Source: Clostridia bacterium
GTDB lineage: Bacteria; Bacillota; Clostridia; Christensenellales; Aristaeellaceae
Length of the DNA: 64,000 nucleotides
NCBI GenBank assembly: GCA_017447185.1
Contig: JAFSOC010000031.1
Location: 62,001-126,000, forward strand
Direction: 5' to 3'
Of this stretch, positions 32,437 to 41,269 are shown in pieces. The translations under genes and the position numbers were made by a program. The notes under the pieces are model-generated. The model was not told where the DNA came from and did no database searches. It saw nothing but the letters and a program-made list of their open reading frames with translations. Numbering within the stretch: position 1 is the first letter of the stretch; every line of letters starts with the position of its first letter.

Positions 32437-34188
32437 TTACTTGATGTACTCGATGGCGCTCTCCGCCGCGATGCGGCCGAAGATGACGATGTCCGCCACC
32501 GCGTTGCCGCCCAGGCGGTTGCCGCCGTGGACGCCGCCGGTGACCTCACCCGCCGCGAACAGGCCGGGGATCACCTTGCCTTCGGTATTGATCACCTGCG
32601 CGGCGGTGTTGATCTTCACGCCGCCCATGGTGTGATGGATACCGGGGGCAATCTTGATGGCGTAATAGGGAGGCGTGGTCAGGTCCGCGTCCATACCGGT
32701 GGTACGTCCGAAGTCCGGATCCCGCTGGTCCTTCACATAGCCGTTCCAGTCGTTCAGTGTCTTTGCCAGGGTGGCCGGGTCGATCTTCAGGATCTCCGCC
32801 AGGCCCTCAATGGTGTCCGCCTGCACGGTGATGCCGGACTTCACATACTTCTCCGTGGCCTTCAGATGATCCCGCAGGTTCTGGTCGAAGATGATCCAGG
32901 CATACTGTCCTTCCTGCTCCAGCTCGGCGGCGGATACCGCGTCACGGGTCAGCAGCTCGTTGGTGAAACGGACGCCGCTCTGGTTCACCAGGATGGCGCC
33001 GTCGCCGCGGACGGATTCGGTGATCAGGATCGAGGTGGTCTGCTCCACGGTGGGATGCAGCTGGATCTGCTCAATATCCACCAGGGCCGCGCCCAGCTTC
33101 TGGGCCATGACGATGCCGTCGCCGGTGGCACCGGGAGCGTTGGTGGTAACCGTGCCCTTCAGGTCCGGGCGGTACTGGGTGTACATGTCCTCATTGGCGC
33201 CGAAGCCGCCGGAGGCCAGGATGACCGCCTTGCAGTTGAAGGTATAGAGGGTGTCCTTGCCTTCCGCCTTCACGCCGCAGATCTTGCCTTCCGCGTCGGT
33301 CAGCAGCTCGGTGGCCGCGGTGTCATACAGGGGCTCCACGCCCAGCTCGTTCAGCTTGGAGGAGAAGCGTTCCACCAGGTATCCGCCCACGCCGGAGCCG
33401 TCTTCGGGCGCGTGGATGCGGTTGACGGAAGCGCCGCCGGAATAGGAAATCTTCGGCAGGGCCGCATCGATGGTATCCAGCCAGTCAATGGCGTTCGCGG
33501 ATTCGTTGGCCATCATGGCCACCAGTTCCGGATCGTTCAGCGCGTGGCCGCCCTTCATGGTGTCCGCGGCAAACAGGGCCTTGGAGTCCTCGATACCCTG
33601 TTCCTTCTGGTAATGGGTTTCCGCCGCGTTCATGCCGCCGGTAGCCTTGGTGGTGTTGCCGCCGGCATAGGGCATTTTCTCCAGCAGGACGAAGTTCTTC
33701 CCCGCCTGGTGGAGCATGATGGCCGCGGTCATTCCGGCGCCGCCGGCACCGATGACGACCACTTCGGTATCCACGGTCTTTTCCGCTTTTGGCCCGTCAT
33801 TGCCGGTATCCTTCCGGTTCGCGTCCAGCACGCTGATATCCGCGCCGGCCGCTTCCAGGGCCTTTGTCGCCGCCTTGATAATGGCGTTACTGGTGACAGT
33901 GGCGCCGCTCAGGGCGTCCACGTTCGGGGTCTGGGCCAGCAGGATATCCTTGGCCAGCTGGTCCGCCGCCTTGCCGCCCAGCTCCTCGGTCTCGCCCTTG
34001 GCGTAGACCCGGACTGCCAGGATCCGGTTGGCGCTGACGGTCACCTGCACCTTGACGGGGACGAAAATGCCCTGTTCCTCCGCCGTGTAGGTGCCGGGGA
34101 CAAACAGGTCCTGCGCCGGCTGCTCCGCCAGGGCGGTGGAAGCGAAGATCATCATCATTGCGATGAACAGGCAAATCAGTTTTTTCAT
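32437..34188 (-). CDS. Exported FMN-binding/FAD fumarate-reductase-like flavoprotein
   Basis: A 583-residue protein. A signal peptide (MKKLICLFIAMMMIFASTALA) is followed by an FMN_bind domain (~25-115) with DALSGATVTS, whose Thr is the usual ApbE-type flavin attachment site. The flavocytochrome-c/fumarate-reductase domain has VVVIGAGGAGMTAAIML for FAD, RGDGAILVNQSGVRFTNE, HHTMGGVKIN and AAGEVTGGVHGGNRLGGNA. It should reduce fumarate, urocanate or a related enoate outside the membrane, taking electrons through the covalent FMN. No heme motif is present. The rnf operon lies 1.4 kb upstream on the same strand and could be the electron source. Confidence 0.9.
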   Translation of the reverse strand: MKKLICLFIAMMMIFASTALAEQPAQDLFVPGTYTAEEQGIFVPVKVQVTVSANRILAVRVYAKGETEELGGKAADQLAKDILLAQTPNVDALSGATVTSNAIIKAATKALEAAGADISVLDANRKDTGNDGPKAEKTVDTEVVVIGAGGAGMTAAIMLHQAGKNFVLLEKMPYAGGNTTKATGGMNAAETHYQKEQGIEDSKALFAADTMKGGHALNDPELVAMMANESANAIDWLDTIDAALPKISYSGGASVNRIHAPEDGSGVGGYLVERFSSKLNELGVEPLYDTAATELLTDAEGKICGVKAEGKDTLYTFNCKAVILASGGFGANEDMYTQYRPDLKGTVTTNAPGATGDGIVMAQKLGAALVDIEQIQLHPTVEQTTSILITESVRGDGAILVNQSGVRFTNELLTRDAVSAAELEQEGQYAWIIFDQNLRDHLKATEKYVKSGITVQADTIEGLAEILKIDPATLAKTLNDWNGYVKDQRDPDFGRTTGMDADLTTPPYYAIKIAPGIHHTMGGVKINTAAQVINTEGKVIPGLFAAGEVTGGVHGGNRLGGNAVADIVIFGRIAAESAIEYIK

Positions 34189-34244
34189 GGGATGCCTCCT
34201 TGTCTGTTGTTGGGGTTTCCTATTTGGTTTTTCCTTCTTTTTCC

Positions 34245-34273
34245 ATTATACCGGAAGGCTCCGGCCCGCGCAA
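34245..34273 (-). promoter_or_regulatory. Promoter of the fumarate-reductase-like gene
   Basis: On the minus strand, TTGCGC (34268-34273), 17-bp spacer, TATAAT (34245-34250). Confidence 0.65.
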
Positions 34274-34289
34274 CCTTTTCTTTTCACGC

Positions 34290-35516
34290 TTACTGCACAC
34301 TGACCGCAGTAATTGTGAAGCACTTGCCTTCTTCCTTCACCCGGATCTCCACCGTATGTTCCGCGGCCTCCGCGTCGTCGAGGACCAGTACGGGCTCGCT
34401 CTGGCCCCACTTGCCGTCCCCGCCCTTCAGCGTCTTTTTCACCGCGCCGTCCACCAGAATCTCCGCAGTTCCGAAGGCGGCGTCATTGGAGGCCTTCCAG
34501 GCCACCACGCACTTGCGGAACACGCCGGTAATCTTCAGCGGGTCACTGCCGGAGGCAGCGCTGTGGTGGAAGTTCTTCCCGCAGACCCAGCCCACCGGCT
34601 GGTTCCTGTAGGAATTGTTGTCCACCTGGTCAAAGCCGCCCCGCTCCACCGTGATGCCTTCTGCATCCCGGTCGCCGTAGACGGTTTTCAGGCCGATGAA
34701 ATCCATGCCGTATACCGGTTCCACATCCAGCTCGATGTCCTCCGGGGAGGCTTCCGCTTCGTCCGCAGCCTGCAGCAGGTGCATCACCGCGTCTGCCATC
34801 ATCAGGTGGCCGGTGGAATTGGGATGATACTCATCCTGGAAATAGCCGGATTTCGGATAGTCCTTGTCCAGGTGCGGATAAATCCCGTCCTTCATGGAAA
34901 CCATAGGCAGGTGGTAGCGTTCACCGATCTTCTGCAGTTCTGTCTGCATGTTCCAGTTCCGCTGCGCCACGGAGAACAGCAGGACCACCGCCGGTTCGTT
35001 GGGCTGGGACAGGATCTCCTTCACCATGGATTCATAGCAGCGGAATCCGGTGGCTTCCTCCCAGTCATTCACCGCGTATTCGATGAACACCAGGTCCGGC
35101 AGCCCGTCCGGATCCTCCTCCGGAATCCGCTCCAGCACATCCCGGCCGTAGCGCATGTAGCCGAAGGTGGAGGAGGTGCCGCCCACGCCGGCGTTCACCA
35201 GGCGGATGTCCCCGAAGGCGGAGGCGAACCGGACAGAAACCCGCTTCGCCCAGCATTCGTCATACCTGGACGCCAGGGCGCCTTCCGTAATGGATCCGCC
35301 CACCGTGGCCAGGGTCAGGGTTTCCCCGGCCCGGGCCCGTTCAAATACTTTCTTCAGCCGGAAATTGTTTCCCGGCGAAACCACGCATGCCTGCAGCGCT
35401 TCCGCGTACCAGGCTTCCGACCTGAAATCCGTTTTGTCTCCCATGGCTGTAACCGTTCCTCCCAGCAGCATGATTCCTGTCAGGATTGCCAAACACTTCC
35501 GTATGCTTTTTCTCAT
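34290..35516 (-). CDS. Secreted SGNH/GDSL hydrolase with C-terminal beta domain
   Basis: A 408-residue protein with an N-terminal signal peptide (~1-25). The SGNH domain has ATVGGSITEGALAS (catalytic Ser), GVGGTSSTFG, EYAVNDWE (Asn) and DEYHPNSTGH (catalytic Asp/His). Residues ~240-408 form a beta-rich domain that may bind carbohydrate. It probably deacetylates plant or wall polysaccharide outside the cell. It lies between the rnf operon terminator and the flavoprotein gene on the same strand; I see no clear promoter of its own. Confidence 0.85.
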   Translation of the reverse strand: MRKSIRKCLAILTGIMLLGGTVTAMGDKTDFRSEAWYAEALQACVVSPGNNFRLKKVFERARAGETLTLATVGGSITEGALASRYDECWAKRVSVRFASAFGDIRLVNAGVGGTSSTFGYMRYGRDVLERIPEEDPDGLPDLVFIEYAVNDWEEATGFRCYESMVKEILSQPNEPAVVLLFSVAQRNWNMQTELQKIGERYHLPMVSMKDGIYPHLDKDYPKSGYFQDEYHPNSTGHLMMADAVMHLLQAADEAEASPEDIELDVEPVYGMDFIGLKTVYGDRDAEGITVERGGFDQVDNNSYRNQPVGWVCGKNFHHSAASGSDPLKITGVFRKCVVAWKASNDAAFGTAEILVDGAVKKTLKGGDGKWGQSEPVLVLDDAEAAEHTVEIRVKEEGKCFTITAVSVQ

Positions 35517-35536
35517 GGTTTCCGGCTCTCCCGTTC

Positions 35537-35574
35537 AAAAAAGGCGGAGACTTTCTGCCTTTTCAGTCTCCGCC
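35537..35574 (-). terminator. Rho-independent terminator of the rnf operon
   Basis: On the minus strand, GGCGGAGACT pairs with AGTCTCCGCC (35565-35574 with 35543-35552), followed by six Ts (35537-35542). Confidence 0.88.
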
Positions 35575-35590
35575 TTTCCGAAATTTGATC

Positions 35591-37552
35591 TTATTTCCCC
35601 TGGGCCTTTTCCAGGATTTCCGCGACGGCTTCCTTCACGGCGCCGGCGGAGAACTTCAGCGTCGCGCCGGAGATCGCATCCGTCTCCGCGGTCTGGTTCT
35701 CCACGATGGCTTTCGCCCAGGCGTCCCGGATCGCATCCGTCAGGAAATCGGTTCCCTCGCTCTTCGCCTCGCTGCGGATCCGGCAGTCCGTAATAATGCC
35801 GTTCCGGGTGGTAACGATCACGCGGATTTTGCTGAAATCGGTTTCCTTTTCCGCCAGGTATCCGCCGTAGGCCGCGGGCTGTTTCGCGGATTCTTCTTCC
35901 TTGGGTTCCTCCGCCTTGGGCTCCTCAGCGGGCTGCTCCTCGGCGGGCTTTTCAGTTTCCGCGGGTTTCTCTTCCACAGTTTCCGCTTCTTCCGCGGGAG
36001 CGGCTTCGCCGGCCATCAGGCCCTGGATTTCCGCGAGCGCGTCCTTCACGGCGCCGGCGGAGAACTTCAGCGTGGCGCCGGAAATCGTGTCGTTGTCCGC
36101 ACTCTGGCTCTCCACGATGGCCTTCGCCCAGGCGGCCTTCACTTCATCCGTCAGGAAGTCGCTGCCCGTGCTCTTCTCCGCGGAAGTGATCTTCACATCC
36201 GTGATCTTTCCGTCCTTCACGCTGGCCAGCACCTGGATGATGCTGAAGTCCGTTTCCTTTTCGGACAGGTAGCTGCCGTAGTATGCTTCGCCTTCATCCG
36301 CGGCGGTTTCCGCTGGTTTCTCTTCCGCGGGCTTTTCCGTCTCAGCGGGCTTCTCTGTTTCCGCTGCTTCCGCGGGAGCGGCTTCGCTGCCCATCAGGCC
36401 CTGGATTTCCGCAAGCGCGTCCTTCACGGCGCCGGCGGAGAACTTCAGTGTGGCACCGGAGATCGTGTCGTTGTCCGCGCTCTGGCTCTCCACGATGGCC
36501 TTCGCCCAGGCGGCCTTCACTTCATCCGTCAGGAAGTCGCTGCCGTCGCTCTTCGCTTCGGAAGTGATCTTCACATCCGTGATCTTTCCGTCCTTCACGC
36601 TGGCCAGCACCTGGATGATGCTGAAGTCCGTTTCCTTTTCGGACAGGTAGCTGCCGTAGTATGCATCGCCGGTATCTTCAGCGGTTTCCGCGGGTTTCTC
36701 TTCCGCGGGCTTTTCTTCTGCAGGCTTTTCTTCTGCGGGTTTTTCTTCTGCGGGTTTTTCCTCTGTTGTCTCCTCCGCGGTGAAGGTCCGGTTGATTGCC
36801 TTCAGCGCCGCATTGGAAGTCACCGTGGCGCCGGAGAGGGCTTCGATCCCGTTCTCACCGAAGGTAAAGGGACCGGCCTTGCCGATGAACTGGTCCGTAA
36901 ACGCCGCCTCGGAGGCGCGCTTGCCCAGGCCGTCGGTTTCATCCGGCGTATCGATGGTCAGCGAAATGACCTTCTGGGTATCCAGGTCCGTTTCCACATG
37001 AACGGTCACCGGGCCGCCGAAGCCCTGCTCGCTGCACTGGGACGCCATCTTGACGCTTTCATCCCCGCCGGCGGGCGTTTCCGCTGCCGGGGCTTCCGTT
37101 GCCGCGGGTTTCTCTTCCGCAGGCGCCGCTTCCGCCTTTTCTGCTGCGGGCTTTTCCCCGGTGATCAGGCCGTTGAGGGCCTTCAGGGCGGCATTGGAGG
37201 TCACTGTGGCGCCGGAGATCGCTTCCACCCCGTTCTCGCCGAAGGTGAAGGGGCCTTCCTTGCCCACAAACTGGTCCGTAAACTCCTTGTCGGAGGCCCG
37301 CTTGCCCAGGCCTTCGGTCTCGTCCGGCGTATCGATGCTCAGGCTCTTCACCTTTTTGCCGTCCAGTTCCGCATGGACGGTCACGTCGCCGCCGAAGCCC
37401 TTTTCCACAGCGGTCACGGCGTTCTCATTCACGCCCAGCTGATAGGTCATGGCCTTTCCGCCGATGATGCCCGTCAGGAACAGCACCGCCACAGCCACAG
37501 CCAGCAGGCTCAGGGCGATCCGGGTCCCCTGTTTTTTCTTGAATTCGTTCAT
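35591..37552 (-). CDS. Membrane-anchored protein with five FMN_bind modules (RnfG-like)
   Basis: A 653-residue protein. One N-terminal membrane helix (~12-32) is followed by five FMN_bind modules at about 46-128, 165-258, 297-390, 425-510 and 560-650, each with an SGAT flavin-attachment motif. Modules 1 and 2 carry SGATVTSNAALKA as in RnfG. Modules 3-5 form a second subtype with SGATLKFSAGAVK. Linkers are rich in Glu, Lys, Pro and Ala. Modules 3 and 4 are nearly identical. It follows rnfB by 19 nt and is the last rnf operon gene. Up to five covalent FMNs outside the membrane suggest an electron relay beyond Rnf; that role is inferred. Confidence 0.9.
   Translation of the reverse strand: MNEFKKKQGTRIALSLLAVAVAVLFLTGIIGGKAMTYQLGVNENAVTAVEKGFGGDVTVHAELDGKKVKSLSIDTPDETEGLGKRASDKEFTDQFVGKEGPFTFGENGVEAISGATVTSNAALKALNGLITGEKPAAEKAEAAPAEEKPAATEAPAAETPAGGDESVKMASQCSEQGFGGPVTVHVETDLDTQKVISLTIDTPDETDGLGKRASEAAFTDQFIGKAGPFTFGENGIEALSGATVTSNAALKAINRTFTAEETTEEKPAEEKPAEEKPAEEKPAEEKPAETAEDTGDAYYGSYLSEKETDFSIIQVLASVKDGKITDVKITSEAKSDGSDFLTDEVKAAWAKAIVESQSADNDTISGATLKFSAGAVKDALAEIQGLMGSEAAPAEAAETEKPAETEKPAEEKPAETAADEGEAYYGSYLSEKETDFSIIQVLASVKDGKITDVKITSAEKSTGSDFLTDEVKAAWAKAIVESQSADNDTISGATLKFSAGAVKDALAEIQGLMAGEAAPAEEAETVEEKPAETEKPAEEQPAEEPKAEEPKEEESAKQPAAYGGYLAEKETDFSKIRVIVTTRNGIITDCRIRSEAKSEGTDFLTDAIRDAWAKAIVENQTAETDAISGATLKFSAGAVKEAVAEILEKAQGK
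36014..36664 (-). repeat. Two nearly identical ~275-bp direct repeats within the multi-FMN gene
   Basis: The segments at about 36014-36290 and 36392-36664 encode modules 4 and 3. They are almost identical base for base with an offset of 378 bp (126 codons). This indicates recent module duplication or gene conversion. Confidence 0.88.
36690..36763 (-). repeat. 15-bp tandem repeat coding for EEKPA
   Basis: About five units of a 15-base repeat in the linker between FMN_bind modules 2 and 3. The copy number is likely to vary between strains. Confidence 0.8.
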
Positions 37553-37571
37553 TCTCTTTCCACCTTTCGAC

Positions 37572-38363
37572 TCACACCGGGGTGGTAATGACTTTCACGG
37601 GGCACTTGGCCGCGCACTTGCCGCACAGCGTGCACTTTTCGGGATTGACCCGGGCCAGCGTTCCGTCAAACTCAATCGCATCAAATTCGCACTGCTTCGC
37701 GCACAGGCCGCAGCCGATGCAGCCGGCGGAGCAGACCTTCTTCACCTGCGGGCCCTTGTCCCGGTTGGAGCACTGCACCCGGACGATCCGGCTTTCCGGA
37801 ATCAGGGAAATCAGTCCCCGCGGGCAGGCCTTCACGCACAGGCCGCAGCTGACGCAGCGGTTCCGGTTGACGATGGCCACGCCGTTCTGCACGGAGATGG
37901 CCTGTTCCGGACACACTTCGGCGCAGCTTCCGAAGCCCAGGCAGCCGTAGTTGCAGTCCGTCACGTTGATGCCGGAGAGCACGGCCGCGCGGCAGTCCTG
38001 GATGCCGATATAGTTGCCCTGGTTCCGGGTCACATCGCAGGTGCCCTTGCAGGCGACGAAAGCGGTTTTCCGCTCCAGCGCACCGGCAGTGACACCCATG
38101 ATGTCACCGATGGCCTGCGCGGCAGCCGCTCCACCCACCGGGCAGGCATTCACGGGAGCCTCGCCTTTGGCGATAGCCCCGGCCAGCGCGTCGCAGCCCG
38201 CGTATCCGCAGGCGCCGCAGTTATTGCCGGGCAGTTTTTCACGCACGGCGACTTCCCTCTCATCGATCTTCACCGCAAACTTCTTGCCGGTGAAAACCAG
38301 GCCGATGGCCACCAGCAGCGCGATGACCGCGATCACAAGGGTCGTAATCCAGATAATATCCAT
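37572..38363 (-). CDS. rnfB: Rnf complex subunit B (Fe-S protein)
   Basis: A 263-residue subunit that accepts electrons from ferredoxin. An N-terminal membrane helix (~5-27) is followed by the Fe-S domain CGACGYAGCDALAGAI...CP. Cys-rich ferredoxin motifs follow: CAEVCP, CVSCGLCVKACP, CIGCGLCAKQC and CTLCGKCAAKCP. The length is as expected for clostridial RnfB. It lies 16 nt downstream of rnfA and directly upstream of the multi-FMN gene. Confidence 0.95.
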   Translation of the reverse strand: MDIIWITTLVIAVIALLVAIGLVFTGKKFAVKIDEREVAVREKLPGNNCGACGYAGCDALAGAIAKGEAPVNACPVGGAAAAQAIGDIMGVTAGALERKTAFVACKGTCDVTRNQGNYIGIQDCRAAVLSGINVTDCNYGCLGFGSCAEVCPEQAISVQNGVAIVNRNRCVSCGLCVKACPRGLISLIPESRIVRVQCSNRDKGPQVKKVCSAGCIGCGLCAKQCEFDAIEFDGTLARVNPEKCTLCGKCAAKCPVKVITTPV

Positions 38364-38379
38364 CCTTCGGCCCTCCTTT

Positions 38380-38958
38380 TCACAGCTGCAGGCCGCCGAA
38401 GCCCATGAAAGCGATGGACATCAGGGCGGCGGCGATCATGACGATAGGTGCTCCGCGCAGCGGGGCGGGAAGATCCTTTTCATTGATCCGGCTGCGGATG
38501 CCCGCCAGCAGGACAATGGCGATGGTGTAGCCCACAGCGGTGCCGAATCCGCTGGCCACGCACTGGGCGAAGTTGTATCCCTCCTGCACGTTGGTCAGGG
38601 CCACGCCCAGCACCGCGCAATTGGTGGTGATCAGGGGCAGGTAGATGCCCAGCGACTTATATACCGCGGGGGATTTCTTCTTCAGGAACATTTCAACGAT
38701 CTGCACCAGCGCGGCGATGACCAGGATGAAGATGATGGTCTTCATGAAGTCCATTCCCAGGGGCTTCAGGGCGAAATCATACAGCAGGCTCGCCACGGCG
38801 GACGCGATGGTGATAACGAAGATGACGGCGCCGCCCAGGCTGATGGAGGCTTTCATCTGCTTGCTGACGCCCAGGAAAGAGCAGATGCCCAGGAACTGAT
38901 TCAGCACGACGTTGTTGATCAGCGCGCCGGCGATGATAATCATGATCAGGCTCTTCAT
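38380..38958 (-). CDS. rnfA: Rnf complex subunit A
   Basis: A 192-residue membrane subunit with six helices. NNVVLNQFLGICSFLGVSK and LPLITTNCAVLGVAL are the diagnostic motifs, and their cysteines are thought to hold an intramembrane Fe-S cluster with RnfE. It takes part in ion-translocating ferredoxin:NAD+ oxidoreduction. Its start overlaps the end of rnfE by four bases, which indicates translational coupling. Confidence 0.95.
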   Translation of the reverse strand: MKSLIMIIIAGALINNVVLNQFLGICSFLGVSKQMKASISLGGAVIFVITIASAVASLLYDFALKPLGMDFMKTIIFILVIAALVQIVEMFLKKKSPAVYKSLGIYLPLITTNCAVLGVALTNVQEGYNFAQCVASGFGTAVGYTIAIVLLAGIRSRINEKDLPAPLRGAPIVMIAAALMSIAFMGFGGLQL

Positions 38959-39722
38959 TTGGCGGCCCCTCCTTCCTCAGCGGGTTTGGCTTCTTTTGTC
39001 TCAGCTTTTATCTCAGCTTTTTCCGCCTTTTCGGCTTTGGCGGCTTTCTCAGCCGGCTTCGTTTCGCAGCTCGAGGCGGTGGCACACAGGGCGCAGTTGC
39101 CGTCGCATCCGCTTTCCACCAGCTTGCGCTGCCGCGTCTTGATGCCGATGGCATTCATGATGGCAATGATCAGCGCGAAGATCAGGAAAGCTCCCGGAGG
39201 CTGGATGAAGATGGTCATCCCGAAGCCTTCCGGCAGGATCTGGGCCCCGAAAATCTTCCCGGTTCCCAGCAGTTCCCGCAGGGCGCCGGCCAGGGTCAGC
39301 GCCACGGTGAATCCCAGGCCCATGCCGATGCCGTCCATCACGGAGAGCAGCGGCGTATGCTTGTTGGCGTAGGCTTCCGCCCGACCCAGGATAATGCAGT
39401 TCACAACGATCAGGGGAATATAGATGCCCAGGTTCTTGTACAGATCCGGCAGGTAGGCCTTGATCAGCAGCTCCGTCACCGTCACGAGGCTGGCCACGAT
39501 GACGATGTAGGCAGGCAGCCGGACCTGGTCCGGAATGACTTTCCGCAGGAGGCTGATCACCAGGTTGCTCAGCACCAGGACCGCCAGGGTACTCAGGCCC
39601 ATGCCGATACCGTTGGCCGCCTGGGTAGAGACCGCCAGCGCCGGGCACATGCCCAGCATCAGCACCAGGACGGGGTTTTCCTTGATCAGGCCGTTCCAGA
39701 GGCGTTCAACATACTTTTTCAC
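38955..39722 (-). CDS. rnfE: Rnf complex subunit E with Cys-rich C-terminal extension
   Basis: A 255-residue membrane subunit homologous to RnfA. The core (~1-195) has LVLMLGMCPALAVSTQAANGIGMG and LIVVNCIILGRAEAYA. Residues after ~198 form an extension with GCDGNCALC...C (spacing C-x3-C-x2-C-x6-C), followed by a tail of Lys, Glu and Ala. The usual subunit ends near residue 200-210, so this tail is additional. It could bind a metal or Fe-S cluster on the cytoplasmic side. Confidence 0.93.
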   Translation of the reverse strand: MKKYVERLWNGLIKENPVLVLMLGMCPALAVSTQAANGIGMGLSTLAVLVLSNLVISLLRKVIPDQVRLPAYIVIVASLVTVTELLIKAYLPDLYKNLGIYIPLIVVNCIILGRAEAYANKHTPLLSVMDGIGMGLGFTVALTLAGALRELLGTGKIFGAQILPEGFGMTIFIQPPGAFLIFALIIAIMNAIGIKTRQRKLVESGCDGNCALCATASSCETKPAEKAAKAEKAEKAEIKAETKEAKPAEEGGAAK

Positions 39723-39724
39723 GG

Positions 39725-41269
39725 TCAGTTGCCTCCTTTCAGTGCCGTACGGAAGAATTCAAGTCCGGCGTTCACCGCGTCGGTCACCGCGTTGGAAGTG
39801 ACGGAAGCGCCGGAGATCGCGCTGATCTCGTTGTCCGCGGAGGCGGCGCCCTTCACCAGGGTCAGCGTTCCGCTCTTGCCGGGGAACTGGCCCTTGAATT
39901 CCGGTTCCTGTGCCTTCATGCCCAGGCCGGCGGTTTCGCTGATTTCCGTAAATGCGATATCCACGACTTCGCCTTCCGGCGTCAAGCCCAGGGCCATGAT
40001 GATGTTTCCGCCAAAGCCCTTGACGGTGATGCTCAGGGCGTAGCCCAGCACCTTGCCATCCCCGTCCTTTCCGACGTAGCAGGCGTTGATATGCGCGTTG
40101 CCCTGGTCAATGCCGTCATCCCCGAGCAGGTCCGCGGTTTCCTCCGCGTTCTTCAGGGACTTGGTGCCGGGAATCACCGAGGTGTAGGCCGCGGCAGCTT
40201 CCAGCATCGCCTGTTCCTCGATGGTGTCCTTCGTGACGAAGAAGACGCCGCTGAGGGCCAGGCCGGCGATGACCGCGATAATCGTCAGGGCGATCACGGG
40301 CTTCGGAATGCGGAAGGGCTCCCGTTTCACGCGGCGGGTCTTTCCGATCTTCCGGTAGGCCAGCGGCTTCTGGACGATGTAGGTGTCGATCAGGGGGGTG
40401 CAGACGTTGCCGATAATAATGGCGTAGCTGAAGGAGTCCGCCGTGTTGCCCCACAGGCGGAAGACGCCGCCCAGCACGCCGATCAGGCAGCCGTAGATGA
40501 ACTGGCCCAGGCGGCTCACCGGGCTGGTGACGTAATCCGTTGCCATGAAGAAGGCTCCCATCACCACGCCGCCGCCGCACAGGTGCGCCAGCAGGAAGCG
40601 GGGGTTGAAGCCTTCCCCGCCGAACAGGCCGATCAGCAGGGTGAAACCGATCAGCACGGAGAAGCAGATCTGGCCGTGGATGATATCCAGGCTCCACAGC
40701 AGCAGGCCGCCGATGAGCAGCGCCAGGATGGAGCTGCCGATAACGCCGTCCGCCGTGCCCAGGAACATCTTCGTGATGTCCACCTGCTCAAAAGCCTTCA
40801 GGGCGCCCACCGGCGTAGCTGATGCGACCGCGTCCAGCGAAGGTTTGATGGTCATGGCGTTGGCGAAGGAGATCAGCAGGAAGCACCGGGCCGCCAGCGC
40901 CGGGTTGATGAAGTTCTTGCCCAGTCCGCCGAAGCAGCCCTTGCAGACCACGATGGCGAACACGGAGCCGATCACCGGGATGTACAGGGGCGTCTTCGGC
41001 CCCAGGCTCAGGGCCAGCAGCAGGCCGGTGACCACGGCGCTGCCGTCCCAGATGGTGCTGGGCTTATGGCAGACCTTGTCGAACACCCACTCGGCAGCCA
41101 CCGCGGAAACGATCGCCAGGGCGATGATTCCGAAGGCCTGCCAGCCGTGCACAATGATACCCACCACCGTTGCCGGCAGGAGGCTCAGGACAACCATGCG
41201 CATGATATACGGGGTTGTCCACCGGTCCCTGATATGCGGGGACGAAGAGAGATTCAGCACGCCGTTCAC
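39725..41269 (-). CDS. rnfD: Rnf subunits D and G fused in one protein
   Basis: A 514-residue protein. Residues ~1-320 are RnfD: multiple helices with LDAVASATPVGALK, the site of the covalently bound FMN. A basic cytoplasmic linker (KIGKTRRVKREPFRIPK) leads to a single helix at ~335-355 and an RnfG domain to the end, with VKGFGGNIIMALGL and an FMN_bind motif reading SGASVTS. D and G are separate genes in most rnf operons. No stop codon or frameshift interrupts the join here. The start overlaps the rnfC stop by four bases (ATGA). Position of the join is estimated from homology. Confidence 0.9.
   Translation of the reverse strand: MNGVLNLSSSPHIRDRWTTPYIMRMVVLSLLPATVVGIIVHGWQAFGIIALAIVSAVAAEWVFDKVCHKPSTIWDGSAVVTGLLLALSLGPKTPLYIPVIGSVFAIVVCKGCFGGLGKNFINPALAARCFLLISFANAMTIKPSLDAVASATPVGALKAFEQVDITKMFLGTADGVIGSSILALLIGGLLLWSLDIIHGQICFSVLIGFTLLIGLFGGEGFNPRFLLAHLCGGGVVMGAFFMATDYVTSPVSRLGQFIYGCLIGVLGGVFRLWGNTADSFSYAIIIGNVCTPLIDTYIVQKPLAYRKIGKTRRVKREPFRIPKPVIALTIIAVIAGLALSGVFFVTKDTIEEQAMLEAAAAYTSVIPGTKSLKNAEETADLLGDDGIDQGNAHINACYVGKDGDGKVLGYALSITVKGFGGNIIMALGLTPEGEVVDIAFTEISETAGLGMKAQEPEFKGQFPGKSGTLTLVKGAASADNEISAISGASVTSNAVTDAVNAGLEFFRTALKGGN

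Noticed and set aside
32527-34611. 694-codon plus-strand frame opposite the fumarate-reductase-like gene
   Set aside because: No domain. It crosses the flavoprotein promoter and runs into the next gene.
36690-36763. CRISPR-like short repeats
   Set aside because: The 15-bp units are contiguous, without spacers, in frame, and encode the EEKPA linker of a protein.
35486-37588. 700-codon plus-strand frame rich in Phe, Gly and Leu opposite the multi-FMN gene
   Set aside because: Looks like a membrane or repeat protein but is the reverse reading of EKPA-rich and SGAT-containing repeats.
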